From Symsagittifera roscoffensis (taxonomy: Eukaryota; Xenacoelomorpha; Acoela; Convolutidae): a stretch of DNA of 64,000 bases. The position numbers and the translations under genes are program-made. The notes under the pieces are model-generated. The model worked only from the letters and a program-made list of their open reading frames with translations. It was not told the origin of the DNA and did no database searches. Shown piece by piece: positions 32,286 through 44,168 of this stretch; the first letter of the stretch is position 1; each line of letters opens with the position of its first letter. Where the stretch lies: contig NC_087062.1 in the NCBI RefSeq assembly GCF_963678635.1, positions 77,935,200 to 77,999,199 of the forward strand, read 5' to 3'.

Positions 32286-32906
32286 ATGGTTCAAGCAATA
32301 AAACTTCTCGGTATGTTTTTATTGAATATAAACGAAGTAATACCGTTTCAATGTTGTTGTTTTATCTTACAGAACTCGAGAGCAGTTTTCTGTTTAACAA
32401 TGTAAAATTGAAACTAGAGATGACTAATTTCAAAACTACAAATTATTCTTCAGCGCGCGTTTCTTCAATTTTCATACCAACATTTACAGCCGCCGGTAGT
32501 TCCAGCTTTGATGATGCAGTTCGAACAGTTTCTCACAAAAATCTACTTCGCGAGCTTTGTACCAGACTTATACATTGACGACAATGGTAAGTCAACCGAC
32601 CATTACAATAAATGTGAACAAGTTTTAATGGTGCGAAAAACTAGTAGTTAGTCCAGAGAGAGTTACAACCTGCAGATGCAGTACGTTTTAACTTTAGTTC
32701 ACGTGAGTTAGTACTTCTGGTATGTTGCATTCTTTTTCTCTCTTTCGGTATGCATTAATTGGTATAAGAGCTGCGATATAATTAAACACGCGAAGAAAAA
32801 CAGAAATCGAGTGGACGTTTGTTCAGTCGAGGGGAAAACACGTCTAAGTTTCAAATCTGAACCAAATTCCGAAACCCGAACACAACTATATAAAAAATTA
32901 TTATAA
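32286..32906 (+). CDS. Predicted five-exon gene for an 85-residue protein of unknown function
   Basis: Exons 32286-32310, 32373-32401, 32490-32586, 32676-32702 and 32827-32906 join in one frame, starting MVQAIKLLE and ending at TAA. Junctions are G|GTATGT...TTACAG, AAT|GTAAAA...TTTACAG, ATG|GTAAGT...CTGCAG and AC|GTGAGT...TTCAG; introns are 62, 88, 89 and 124 bp. The third exon (PPVVPALMMQFEQFLTKIYF, then ASFVPDLYIDD) looks most clearly coding. The C-terminal part is short and Lys/Ser-rich. I recognise no domain, signal peptide or membrane segment. Exons 1-3 are well supported; the 27-bp exon 4 and the last exon rest on splice signals and frame only. It is divergent from the ZO gene, 91 bp between ATGs. 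Confidence 0.5.
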
Positions 32907-34560
32907 GTAACCCCGCAAATTAATTAAATTGATCAAGTAAATTACAATAGAATATAATCCAATTTTGGGCTAAATCAGTCCAATTAAAAGCTTAACTTCA
33001 AAAATATTGAAAACTTCTATGTTTTTTTTTCTATGTTTTTGTATGTTTTATTTCTAGCTACGCAATGAAAACATTTGGCGCCACTTTTTGCAACTAGTGA
33101 TGGTATAAAACTAACTCCACTGAAACTTCAAGTACTGTTTTGGTGTATATTTTTACAACATGCAAATCTGGATCAAAGTGTAACGGAGCTAAAACAAAAA
33201 AAAAGACTTTTACCATCGACTAAGTCCAAAATAACTTCAGATGTTAGAAAGAACAAACGGAAAGTAAGGAAAATCGAGTGCTGTTATAGAAAAAAACCTA
33301 GCCGCCAACAAATAAACCACTGGTTATATATTTATCAACAATTATTTGGCTTGGCTCGAGCAAATGCGAGATAAATGAGCAAATAAAAGCAAATCTCTGA
33401 AACCAGAAAAGAAAGGAATTACCAGCAGGTTTTTATCTACATTTGAAAAATAATCAACGAAAAAAAATACTGTGGGAGCCTTGTGTTATATTTGCGGCCT
33501 CTAAACTGCTTGCACAAGGAAAAAAAAACAGACACTAAACCGCGTAAATGGTATACAGTCAGCTATGTAAATATGAAGCTACAAAACAATAAAACTCACT
33601 TCTGTACCAACAAAAACAGGAATCACATTGATGAAAAAATATACCACGCTTTCAAATGCACATGAAAAAACGTTTTTTTTTAGTTTATATATTTAAAAAA
33701 TATATAAAATGAGCACCGAAATACAAAATGTATTTTTAGTAAGGAAATCATTAACTTTGGGAAACTTAGCTATATTCAAGCTAAATGAATATAATTCTAC
33801 GTCAAAAGTTTGGAGTGAAAAACAAACAGAACTGAAATCCCCAAAATATGAAAGAAGGGTTTCAAAACTTGTATTACAAAGCCAGCAGCGGTCAAAGAAT
33901 GAAGCTGGCGGGGGCGAATGCGCCTCTCAGGGATTCGACTCATTCGCCACCCAAATGGTCACGCCAAATGACACACGTCTACAAATATTTTCAAATTGTT
34001 CTCCGTAAAAATACCTTTATATGGCATTGTCATTTGGCAGTTTTCGGCCAATGACAAACGAACTGGAAATTTACATCATGGGGGAAGAAAATTGAAACTT
34101 TTGTTGTCAACTGAGGAAAATAACAATAAGTTTTGCGCTTCTGCCACTTTTTTGAATTTTTCAAGATACTTGGTTAAAATTATACACTTGGTTTGTTGAA
34201 ATCTGGCCTGATCCAAAGTGGAAAAAAATTGTATCAGTTATTAAGTAAGTCAGTAATAACACATAGAAGAGGTGTTCTTGTTCTCGAAATATCCCGGCAA
34301 ATACAAGACAATACTGCTCGTATCAGGGCAAAGCTGGCATTGAAAACAAAGCTGGCATCAAAAATTCGACATCTACCCAATTGTCTGTTCTATTTTGTCC
34401 TCAAAATTTTCGTTGCACTTTTATATGAAATACGAACTAGAGCTGAAATTACCTAAAAATTAAAAATAGCAACAAAGTTTTTTTTGGATTTTGCTAAAAT
34501 TGTTGCAATAAAAAACGTTGAGTTTTATTTCCGCCATGTTGAGGATAGTCGATCACCCCG
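32907..34560. other. Region between the small gene and element E3
   Basis: I see no supported gene. Two open stretches (33075-33374, Lys-rich; 33709-34008) have no homology I can name and no clear splice context. A fragment of family A (TACTGCTCGTATCAGGGCAAA) lies near 34308-34345. Confidence 0.4.
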
Positions 34561-34654
34561 AGAACACATCAGTCAAGGTCATCTGACCAGCTCAACGCGA
34601 TGAGCTTAAGATCAACGCGTTGAGCTGGTCAGGTGACCTTGACTGATGTGTTCT
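34561..34654. repeat. Large palindrome replacing the start of the E3 5' LTR
   Basis: Arms of 39 bases (34561-34599 and 34616-34654), from AGAACACATCAGTCAAGGTC to its complement, face each other across 16 bases with one mismatch. The right arm is normal LTR sequence, as it matches the 3' LTR; the left arm is an inverted copy of it. Confidence 0.9.
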
Positions 34655-34802
34655 ATCAAATTGGTATTATGTTATGCCGCCCAGAACATGAATAAAGATT
34701 CTACGAACTAGTTGTTTTTTTATGCTCCCAGTTAGAGCTGTTCGTAGATTACCAATTCGTTAAGATTAGATATCAACATCGCTCATACATTGTGGTAAGA
34801 CA
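34600..34802 (+). repeat. E3 5' LTR, truncated
   Basis: It matches the 3' LTR from TTGAGCTGGTCAG to ATATCAACATCGCTCATAC, ending GTGGTAAGACA. The TGTCATCCGG start seen in the 3' LTR is missing. Confidence 0.8.
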
Positions 34803-34817
34803 TTGCGCAGCCAGTAG
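34803..34817 (+). other. E3 primer-binding site, mutated
   Basis: TTGCGCAGCCAGTAG follows the LTR. It differs from E1 at the second base (T for G), which also destroys the gag ATG (ATT). Confidence 0.65.
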
Positions 34818-34849
34818 AATTTACAAAAAAAAAACCACTTAGCATTAAT

Positions 34850-35850
34850 CCATTTTGGGAAAAAGCTTCAGCGGCACCACCACTAGAGTGGACCAAGTGG
34901 GCCGCAATTGTCGAAATGGCATTATTCGCGAAGGACGGGATAGAATTCAAAATTTGTTACGTGACAAACCGGATTTCACTGTCCAACCAGAACCCATTCT
35001 TGAAGTCGAAGTAACAGGAGAAACTGAGGCACAACGGAAAAACAGAAAAGTTAGAAACCAGGAAAAACGCGTCGAATGGGAAAATCGATGCCAGAAGGCC
35101 CGCTAAAATGGTGTTATGTGCAACTCAGTAGTATGGGAGGAAGCAGATGCGAAGGTGAGAAGTTATTTATTCCTTTGTTTAGGCACAGAGGGACAAAGGC
35201 TAGTTCAACAAAAATGACCTTGAATAAATATTCAAGTAATAACAACAAAGGAACTGTTACAGATATTGGACGATATATTTATCACGGAAAGAGTTATAGC
35301 ATTTGAGCGATACAATTTTATTTGCCGTAAACAGAGAAAAAACGAATCGCTAGAACAGTTTCACGCTGACTTAGTGGAAGTTGCATCAAGAGCAGACTGC
35401 GGAGATCGAGAAGATTAGTTGGGTTCGGGATATGTTCACCGCACACATGAACAACAAAAAAAATCATAGAGGAACTGTTAGCAGAAACACGCACACCACA
35501 AGATGCATATGAATATGCCATTCGACGCGAAAGGGTATTGAAGAGAGTTGAACCATGAAACAAATACCATTCGGACCTGCAATACCGTCTACAACAAACA
35601 AAGCAACAGTCCATTGGGTAAATTCAACCCCGAGGCCGGGGCGGAAAATCACAAAACTTATATAACAATAATAGAGGCAAATACTCACGCGGAAAACAAA
35701 ACCACGTGGAAATTAGAACAGAAGTTCACAGTTATAGGCGTGGAAAAACTTTCGGGCCTAAGCATCTACAAACTTGTCCAGCAAGAGACAAAATTTGAGT
35801 GAAATGAGCAAAACGGGGACAGTTTGCTAAGGTGTGTAGATCGGAGAGTG
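34850..35850 (+). pseudogene. E3 gag remnant
   Basis: The stretch at 34855-35106 keeps a polar gag-like frame ending EKRVEWENRCQKA. Further pieces follow in other frames. Zinc-knuckle debris (CPARDK, GQFAKVCRSE) lies near 35765-35850. Confidence 0.7.
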
Positions 35851-35999
35851 TACATTTCCTCCAAAACAAAATCACGATCAGCCTGGTGTTGTTGATGATC
35901 AACCTCAAAACACAGAGGACAACGACCCAGTGGCTTTTGCCGAATTTACATCACAGAACGGATGGGAGGAATTAAAGAGACAATTTCTCCATTTTGGCA

Positions 36000-36410
36000 A
36001 TCGCAGAAGCATTTGAAATCAAACCGGCAGCAAAAGTCGATGACGAAGATTTAAATGGACATATATTCAAACTCAAAACAAAAACAGACAATATATTTGT
36101 CATTGCGGACTCCGGAAGCCCGAAGTCATTCTTAGATGAAACGACAGCCAGCACGCTGTGTACAACGAATTGACAAGTCCACAACCTTCAAAAATATTCC
36201 TATAGAAGACGAAATTTAGCATGCTATAATGGAAAGTTTATTGTTCCAAAAGAAAGACTCACTCATGTAGTAGGATCCGGGGTGTTGGCGATTCACTCAG
36301 CTTCATTCATTGTGGTAGTTGGTCAAAAAGCAAACATACTCGGTCGAAATCAACGAAAATTGGGATAAAGCTATATCAAGCAAAACCGCAGAATTACGAA
36401 ATCCTAGCCA
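36000..36410 (+). pseudogene. E3 aspartic protease remnant
   Basis: VIADSGSPKSFLDE gives the active-site block as D-S-G rather than D-T-G; both are known in retropepsins. The later segment is in other frames. Confidence 0.7.
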
Positions 36411-36489
36411 TAGATGAGGGAGAAAAAACTCAAATCTAGAAATAAAACAATGGGTCAAAAACAATTGCAGTCACTTATGCATCAGAATT

Positions 36490-37060
36490 GGGAAAGCAAA
36501 AAATCATGTAATGAAAACACAGTTTTTTCCAAATGGCACACCTATCCAAAAAAAGGGTCGTCGATTTGCGATTCATCTACAAGAAAGAGTAGAAACTAAA
36601 CTAAACAAGTTAATAGACCGAAAACAGGTAGTGAAATTGGACAAATGCTCGGACAAACAGTTCATCAGCCCGATTGTAATTACCTTCAAGAAAGATCAAA
36701 CGGTAAAACTCGCACTAGATTCGAAAAAAATTATAAAATCATTCACAAAAACAAGCATCAAATGCCCAATATTAAGTTACTTCTAGACAACATCGCACAA
36801 ACCATCAAATACGACACCAATGAACAAACGCTGTTCTCGTCATTAGAATTACGTTATGCTTATTCGCAAATCACGTTGGATAAGAAAACTCGTGAACAAT
36901 GCAATTTTAGCCTCATCGGAGGAAATGCCACAGGAACATATCAATTTCAAACAAGCTTCTATGGCCTTACGGATATGCCGGCAGGATTCAAAAGGCAATT
37001 GATCTTACATTAACAAACTGCAAGAATACGTATGCATATCTAGATGAGAGATTAATACAA
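36490..37060 (+). pseudogene. E3 reverse transcriptase remnant
   Basis: Two overlapping frames carry FISPIVITFKKDQTVKLALD and YAYSQITLDKKTREQCNFSL, followed by FYGLTDMPAGF. The catalytic box near 37040 reads YLDE instead of a double Asp. Confidence 0.8.
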
Positions 37061-37474
37061 AAAAAATTGGAAGATGCTCACAAAAACACGTTTTCGAAAA
37101 ATTTGACGAAAAAAATCTCGCCATATCAATAGACAAGTGTAAGTTGGCATGCAAACATTTTGAATGGCTCGGGTACCACAAAGATAGCGAGAGTACAACA
37201 CTCTTAGCAAGAAAAACAGAAGCCATAGGAAAACTATCTCCACCGAAAAAAAAATAGAACAACTTAAAAGTTTTATGGCTTCAATACAACATCTTACTAG
37301 ATAGATACCACATCTGGCACAATCTGCCAATACACTGTGTCAGATTCTAAAAAACACAGATAAACACAAAACACTAGACTGGTCAATCGAACATGAAACA
37401 GATTTCCAAATAATTTGAATGTTGGTGGCTGAAATAACACAATTAACCATTTTGATCAGAATCTCGAAACACGC

Positions 37475-37905
37475 GTGGTCTTTGACGCAACTACATTTGG
37501 TCTCGGTGCTGCCCTAGAACGAAAAACATCAGGAGGGTGGGTAGCAATTGCATATTTGTCAAGATTCCTAAACTCATTAGAGGAAAAGTGCTCAGTAAAT
37601 GAATTAGAACACTTGGGGGTCGTAAGGGCGATCGAGCACTTCAAATATTATCTTTATGGGAAAAATTTTACAGTCATTACTGATCACCAAGCTTTGATAA
37701 GCTCATTAAACGCATGTGAGCGATCAAAAACAAGTCAAAGTAGACTCACAAGATGGATAGATTGGTTAATTCCTTTCAACTTCGATTTCAAACATTTGGC
37801 AGGAAAAAAAATGAGATTAATTGACTAAGTGTCCCGAATTCCGGTTGGATTAGCGATACCCCCTATTGAGTACAATGAGGAGTTTGTTGTGGCGTCAATC
37901 AACTC
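37475..37905 (+). pseudogene. E3 RNase H remnant
   Basis: An open stretch to 37828 carries FDATTFGLGAALE, NELEHLGVVRAIEHFKYYL and ITDHQALISSL, the three RNase H acidic blocks. An in-frame TAA falls where E1 has the Tyr of IVDYLSR. The frame continues with VSRIPVGLA and EEFVVASINSF, matching the E1 linker start. Confidence 0.8.
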
Positions 37906-38879
37906 TTTCATTATTAATCTTGACAATATTGACTATTTAATTTTAAACCAATCGGCCAATAAGAATCTAGCACCGTATCGGCTGATCAAAAAAGTCGCGG
38001 AAAATGAAAGAACGCTAATAAGGCAAACTCACTCTCAAGTGCTTTCGAAACATTTCATTCATTGCATGAGCGGTCAATTTATCCTCAAACTGGATTTCAA
38101 TCATTCGACCCCATCTCAGTCTAAAAATCAGTCGAAATCTAGTTTTAGTCAGCAAATACAGAAATTTGCAAATGGTGGACAGACTGACGAGAAAAAATTA
38201 TCGATAATGAAAAATAGAAGCAATCTGAACGGATTTGAAGCAGGATTCATCTCAAGGGATCAAATCAGCACAGACAGATGGCATGGGGAATCTGATAGAG
38301 AGGAAAGTATTTCCGACCCAAGATGGCATAAATGAAGGCCAGAGGACAATGCAAGACACTCGGAAAGTAAAAAAAAAAACAGCCATCATCAAGGACGACA
38401 GAGAAAACATAAAACGAGCAACAGAAACAAAAAACCGGCCACATTTCCAAAATTTTTGAATAGCGATAGTTGCAGAATACCAACGCCATCTATCATGAAA
38501 GTAACAACTTCAATTTACACCCAAACTGAACCAAAAACGAATACTGCCGACACCCAAACTGACTTTTTGATAGAAACAAGCGAAACATACGAATATTGCG
38601 TCAATCGCGTAGACCCGAATATCACAACACAGGGGGAAACTCAGCCGAATGTGGAACCAGCCACATTATCGGGAAATCAACTTGAGACCAGCAATGAGTT
38701 AATCGTCGAAGGACTAGTAGCCACAATCGATAAGGAGACCAAAACAGAGATTGGAGAGGACACACCGCTATATAGGGAAAATCTCCAAAAAGTATTAGGA
38801 GTCAGTTTCATTGCCGCTGCAACCACTAAAGACCGAAATTTGCACCAGCGCGTCAAGTTGTAAAGAAGCGAGACTGGGA

Positions 38880-39120
38880 AGCACTGAAGATGTCTGTTGG
38901 ACAATACTGGTACACCATTCGACACCAACTTCACGTACGAGACGGTTGCCTGCCCAATGACGAAAGAATTGTACTCCCTACTCAACTTCGGCAACCAGTA
39001 ATTGACAGTTTGCACCTTACTCGTCCCGGATCAGCGACCATGCTTGATTTGTGTCAGCACATCTGGTTTCCACACATACACAGATCAATGGCACCAGGAT
39101 GTCGTCAGTGCACAGAGCAA
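38880..39120 (+). pseudogene. E3 integrase zinc finger without catalytic core
   Basis: SLHLTRPGSATMLDL, then CQHIWFPHIHRSMAPGCRQC, gives the H2C2 finger. Directly afterwards the frame enters polar tail sequence (NPPEVMHDLQKWSEDE). The DDE blocks seen in E1 are absent, so about 450 bp of core has been deleted. Confidence 0.75.
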
Positions 39121-40072
39121 GATCGGAAAAACCTGCTTCACACTCCAAATCCGCCAGAGGTAATGCACGACCTCCAGAAGTGGTCCGAGGATGAGATCAC
39201 AATCAAACACAGAATACCCGAGCCCACTATTGTCAAGCAACCCTCAACTTTAGACAATCCTCAACAATCAAGTGCAGATATAGAAAACCCGAACGCGCCA
39301 CGACATCCTATGTTCAACGAAGACAGTGAAAATAACTAGGAAAGAACTACGGAGCAGTCCGACCTAATAAAAAGCTACAGGAAAAAGAACAGGGGGAAGG
39401 CCGGCACCACGGACGCCAACAAGAGGGATGGAATTCCAGTCGGAAAATTGAAAAGCGCCACAACAATTTCATCAAGCAATTCGTGATCATCAACGTCGGA
39501 GAACATAGAACCATAACCGAAAAGAGTAAACAACAAGAACACGCCGGAAAACGTCACCCACCAGCAACAACAACCAAGGAGAAAGTCAGGTCGGGTCAGG
39601 CAATCAACCCTCGCCGGGGCACTGGGAAACCCGGTCCCGATAAACACAATCGGGAACATGATGCAATCACCAACGAAGAAATTTTCAATTGAATCGCCCT
39701 CAGAAAAACATCAAAAAGCTGCCACGAACAAACCAATAATCCCGACCACCGATCATAAGCCGAACCTAAAAAGCGTCATTTCGGAAATGGGTGTCCATGA
39801 GAAATCGCCGGATTACAAAGCTTGCGTTCAATTACTGGAAGGCATACGACGAAATAGTAAAGAAAAGGAACAATAATCAGCGGAAATAGTCGATCTAGTG
39901 TCTCTTGCAGAGAGTCCACAGAAACACATTATGGAGGTTCTTGTCGTAGCGAATATACAAAGCACAAATGTAGACGTCGAGGAGAAAAGAGATGATCTTG
40001 AAGAGCATCAAGAGAAACACAATAAAGGTGACCAGGAAATCGAAGTCGACGTTCAGCAGACAGAAAAATGAA
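39121..40072 (+). pseudogene. E3 charged C-terminal tail remnant
   Basis: Several short open stretches rich in Lys, Glu, Asn, Pro and Thr occupy the place of the E1 tail. No domain is recognised. Confidence 0.55.
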
Positions 40073-40180
40073 AAGTAACCATGGTCGTCTTCTAAAAACT
40101 TAATATTGTCCTAACGGGACTTAAGAACTCCAGTCCTGATGGGGTCTAAAACTTTATTTAAAAAATGTGTCATTTTCTTA

Positions 40181-40189
40181 CGGGAGGAA
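40181..40189 (+). other. E3 polypurine tract
   Basis: CGGGAGGAA directly precedes the 3' LTR. Confidence 0.6.
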
Positions 40190-40409
40190 TGTCATCCGGC
40201 CGGATAGGCAAAATATTATTATATATGTTGTTCTTAAGCTCACTGCGTTGAGCTGGTCAGATGACCTTGACTGATGTTCTAGTAGATTCGAGAGCATGAG
40301 TAAAGATTCTACGAACTAGGTGTTTTATTTATTCTCTCAGTTAGAGCTTCATAGCTTACCAATCCGTTCGGATTCGATATCAACATCGCTCATACCTTGT
40401 GGTATGACA
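40190..40409 (+). repeat. E3 3' LTR
   Basis: The 220-bp LTR starts TGTCATCCGGCCGGATAG, with the palindrome ATCCGGCCGGAT, and ends GGTATGACA. The palindromic start is shared in form with E2 (ATCCGTACGGAT), linking the two lineages. Confidence 0.88.
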
Positions 40410-41107
40410 GTTCTGAAGGGGACTTATTTTTTTCCCATTAAAGTATCTCTTGTATTTGTAAATTTGTTTGAGTTAATACACTATTACAATTTTCTGATAT
40501 AACTTTAGATTAAATTGCAGAAAATTTAACAGCAGGGTGTTCATCGATAAAAGTTATTTGGTTGATTCGGAGTGATAATGTATTAAGCAACTTAAAAAAT
40601 CTCACAAATGGTATCATTTGATTTTTGTTGCCCAATTTAGGCCAAAATTGAACAAAAAAAATCAATTACTTTTTAAAATTTGGTTTCAGTTTGTGCCAGG
40701 TTTATTGTCTGTTTTGTCTGCTTTTCCTCGAGCATATTTGAAAAAAAAGTTGCTCTTCACTTTTGCTCTGCAAAAAAAAATCTGAACATCCCTAAAAATT
40801 TTTGAAAGTAAACTATGTTTTTTATAATGAGGAGCGGCGAAGATTCTGAGAAATTTGACTTTAAGATTGTTTTAGCCATTCCCCCTAATCTGTTAAATTT
40901 GACATTTAAAAAAACTTTGTGCTAGAACTTTATGTAATTTTGTTTGCTTCGAGATTTGAACGTCAATTTAAAGCTGTTCACTGCAATAGTTTGAAGTCAA
41001 ACGCAGGGCATATTGAGAAAATTATAATCTCTTTCATCCATATTTTTAGCAGACATTACCGTATAAAGCAACTGGCACGCCTCTTTTCAATTTTGAGCGA
41101 TTTCTGA
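40410..41107. other. AT-rich DNA, nothing recognised
   Basis: No gene, repeat or hairpin stood out in this stretch. Confidence 0.4.
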
Positions 41108-41368
41108 GCCGGATCTAATGACGCGCTAGCAATTACAAGCTCACGCGTTAATAGCACACAGAATGTTGCGCGTTTATAATCTCAAACTGGCATATTTAAA
41201 ACAACTTATAAGATAGCAAAGCATGATCACAGGTAATATAACTGTTTAAATTTTAACTCAGGACATTAATAACTGTAAAAAAATATATAAATAAAATGCG
41301 AAAATTACCTGGAGAAAAAAAACACCACAAACACCAATGATCCACTAAATTTTTTGGAATTAAGACCA
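41108..41368 (+). repeat. Family-A dispersed repeat, diverged fragment
   Basis: It contains CACGCGTTAATAGCACACAG, GTTGCGCGTTTATAATCTCA and GCATGATCACAGGTAATA, the central and right blocks of family A. The words AAGACTGCTCCCATCG from the left end follow at about 41370. Confidence 0.6.
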
Positions 41369-41588
41369 ACAAGACTGCTCCCATCGAAGCAAAAGATCTA
41401 ATATAAACCTGATAACGTTTCAAAACTTTCCTTTACCTGACCGAAAATCAAATGAAGACCAGTAAACTTTGCGCCTATATTAAGACAAATTAGCTAGCCT
41501 CAATTTAGTGTGAATTGATTTCTGAGACAGCTGAATTCACCGACAAGGCTAGGCATTGATGAAACATTAGAAGTTAATTGTTATAAGA

Positions 41589-41720
41589 AGACCAAGTTGT
41601 CCACAACCTCAAAGTTTGTCAAAAAAAGCAGAAAAAAGCACCCGAATGGAAAAACTACTCGGTTGGTTTTTTCTGCGGGAAGTTTTTTGCAAAATTTTGA
41701 AGGTGTGGACAACTTGGCCT
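41589..41720. repeat. Short inverted-repeat element
   Basis: Arms of about 50 bases, from AGACCAAGTTGTCCACAACC to GGTGTGGACAACTTGGCCT, are separated by about 30 bases. It could be a small MITE. No target duplication was identified. Confidence 0.7.
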
Positions 41721-41993
41721 TTTTAAATTAATTAATTTGTAATTTAAAACAACCAAGCAGAAAAAAATATTTTGTCAATTTTTCAAAAGTAGAAGCGATG
41801 ATAAATGCAGTCAGTTATGTTAGCGCATCAACTCTCTCTACTCTGATTCGAGAACAGAGAAAAAATAGAAAAAAATAGGCTGCAAAATAAAACTTGACGT
41901 GTTTAAATGATTTTGGTAAAAACTATGAAAATATAAAATTGGAAAATCATCAAAATACCGGATAAATTAGAAGTATAGTATAAAAAAACGGAT

Positions 41994-42541
41994 TTAAAAT
42001 TTTTAGCATACCATCAGGAACAAACCATTGTCACATTTATTTATGTCAGCGATTTATGAAGTCTGCTAACGTTTTGTTTTTTTTTCATTGCTGAATCAGT
42101 TGGTTTTTGCAACTGCGGAGAAAACCACTTATTTTTGCTTTGAAACAATAAAAAACATATCTCAAGGTAAAAGTTGGAAAAAAAAATCTTGAAGACTTGA
42201 AGACGGAAAAAGAGTGAAATAAAAAACAATGAAATTAAAATTCGGAAACTGACGGAATAAAAAACCACCCGAAGCAAAATTTATTCCGTCACTTTCCGGA
42301 TTTTTATTTCATTGTTTTTTATTTCACTCTCTCTCCATCTTCAAGATTTATTTCAATTTTTACCTTGAGATAAGTTTTTTTTATTGTTTTAAAACAAAAA
42401 TAAGTGGTTTTCTCCGCATTTGCAAAAACCAGCTGATTCAGCAATGAAAAAATATTTAAACGTTGGTAGACTTCATAAATTGCCGAGATAAATAAATGTG
42501 ACAATATTTTTTTCCTGATGGGTATACTAAGAATTTTAAGC
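41994..42541. repeat. Large inverted repeat (about 260-bp arms)
   Basis: The left arm has TTTTTAGCATACCATCAGGA, ACATTTATTTATGTC, AACCACTTATTTTTGC and GAAATAAAAAACAATGAAAT. The right arm has the complements in reverse order. The loop around 42260 is short. There is no transposase frame. It looks like a foldback or MITE-type element; the target duplication is not clear. Confidence 0.82.
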
Positions 42542-43514
42542 GTAGTTTTCTTTATTGAGTAAAGTAAAACGAGTTTGTTGAAAACTATATTCATAGAAAG
42601 AAAATGGTTGAGTTCTTTGGATGGCCGCGTCGAATCACCAATAGTGGAGTGGTGCAACATTCGTTCGAAAATAGCCTTTGTCGAACATTCGTCGAACTTT
42701 CGAACATACGAAATTTTTTTGGGTTTTTCTGTATTCTTGAGAAAAAAAGATGAAAACTTATATTTATTTGAAAATTTTCCAATTTTCATGCAGAATATAT
42801 TGCATGCTTACACTATCTCTAGTTTTTTTGTAACAACGTTTCCAGTAAGTGCTGAAAATACGCTCAAACGGAGTACTCGAGAAGGGTATGCAGAAAATTT
42901 TCCTCGCCAACGTAGTGAGTCTTGGATACTTAGAGTAAACAACTAAATAACACGCACTTCAAATAGGACCGAATGTTCACAAGAGCCTTCGAAGGTTTAT
43001 CGTTGAACCAACATTCAAACGTTCGAACATTTGGTCGCGCCAAGTAATCACCAAAGCGCCCGGTCTACAAAAATGTGGACTTTTTCCTTAACTGATCAAA
43101 ACCCACCAGAATTCAAACAAAACACTCCCAATGGATCGCGTTTTGACACGACCCTGTAATTGACGAGTAAGAAATTGATATAGTATCAAATGATGCTGTT
43201 GTCCAGACTTCCGAAGAAAGAGACAGGCTTTTAAAGCTAGGGGTGATTTTTGTTCTCAAAACAAATTGCTCTTCCAACGCTAGCCAATTTCTACAACGTT
43301 TTTTTAGCATCGAAAAACAATTGCTGTCTTGAACTAGAAATAAGAAAAATATATATTTCGTGTGCTACTAAACTGTATGCAGCAAAGTTTATCATCTAAA
43401 TTGAAGTGGGAAGGTTACCAATTCAAAATTCATCACTTCCTATTTTAGATAGCGCATGGTAAGTTTAAATTAAGAAAAAAGAAAACATTTGGAACATTCG
43501 GGGCTCTATCTTGG

Positions 43515-43741
43515 TAAGTTAGCACTAGTTTACGCGTAAGAAAAATATCGCGGGTTAATTGTCCCATACTGGCAATATTTAAACCCCAATAACTGTACGC
43601 TAAATGATCAAAGTCACAAATACTTTTCAGATGTTATAAAAAAATTTGCCAAAAATTAGCTAATTAAAAAGTCTTTATACGTCTGGAAAAAACGACCCCG
43701 AGCAGAAATACTCCACCACTTTCTTCAATTGTAGGAGCAAA
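43515..43741 (+). repeat. Family-A dispersed repeat, diverged fragment
   Basis: It has AAAAATATCGCGGGTTAATT, GTCCCATACTGGC, AAATGATCAAAGTC and CCCCGAGCAGAAATACTCC, the right half of family A. Confidence 0.6.
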
Positions 43742-44168
43742 AACAAAACCAAATTGGCATTTTAATTGCTTCTACAGTCTGAAAATTGTTTAAAAACTTT
43801 GTTCTCAAGTTTTTTCAATTCAATTCTTTGTGATTACCAAAATGTTCTCATGCCAAGTTTTGAATTAGATTTTTATTTAAGCCAATGCTCTTCTGAAGTT
43901 TTTCGCTATTAAAATCAAATTCCTTCTTGTACATCAAAAGTTAGCTACAACATTTTCAACAATTCTTTAACTTTATGATTTCCACATCTTTTTTGGACTA
44001 CTTTAGTTTTTCCTGATTTTTTCCTATGGTCACTTTTGTTTGTTTTGTCATTTTTCGTACGCACATAGTCAAATTTTTCTTTATGTCAAATGGGATGCTT
44101 TTCATTTCTTTATCGAATAAATTATTCTTGCTAAATCTTCATACGCATATCAAGCAGTGAGGTGATTG

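Larger units (their letters stand above)
34561..40409 (+). mobile_element. E3: decayed Ty3/gypsy element lacking the integrase core
   Basis: The 3' LTR is complete (40190-40409, TGTCAT...ATGACA). The 5' LTR keeps only its 3' part and starts inside a palindrome. A primer-binding site (one mismatch to E1 at its second base) and a polypurine tract are present. Gag, protease, RT and RNase H are recognisable with stops and frameshifts. The integrase has its zinc finger but no DDE core. No target duplication could be found, as expected if the left end was rearranged. Confidence 0.85.

Noticed and set aside
33075-33374. Lys-rich open frame of 99 codons downstream of the small gene
   Set aside because: No recognisable family, poor start context and no splice link; A-rich DNA readily leaves such frames open.
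33709-34008. Open frame of 99 codons next to E3
   Set aside because: Two overlapping frames are open over the same bases and neither shows homology or splice signals.
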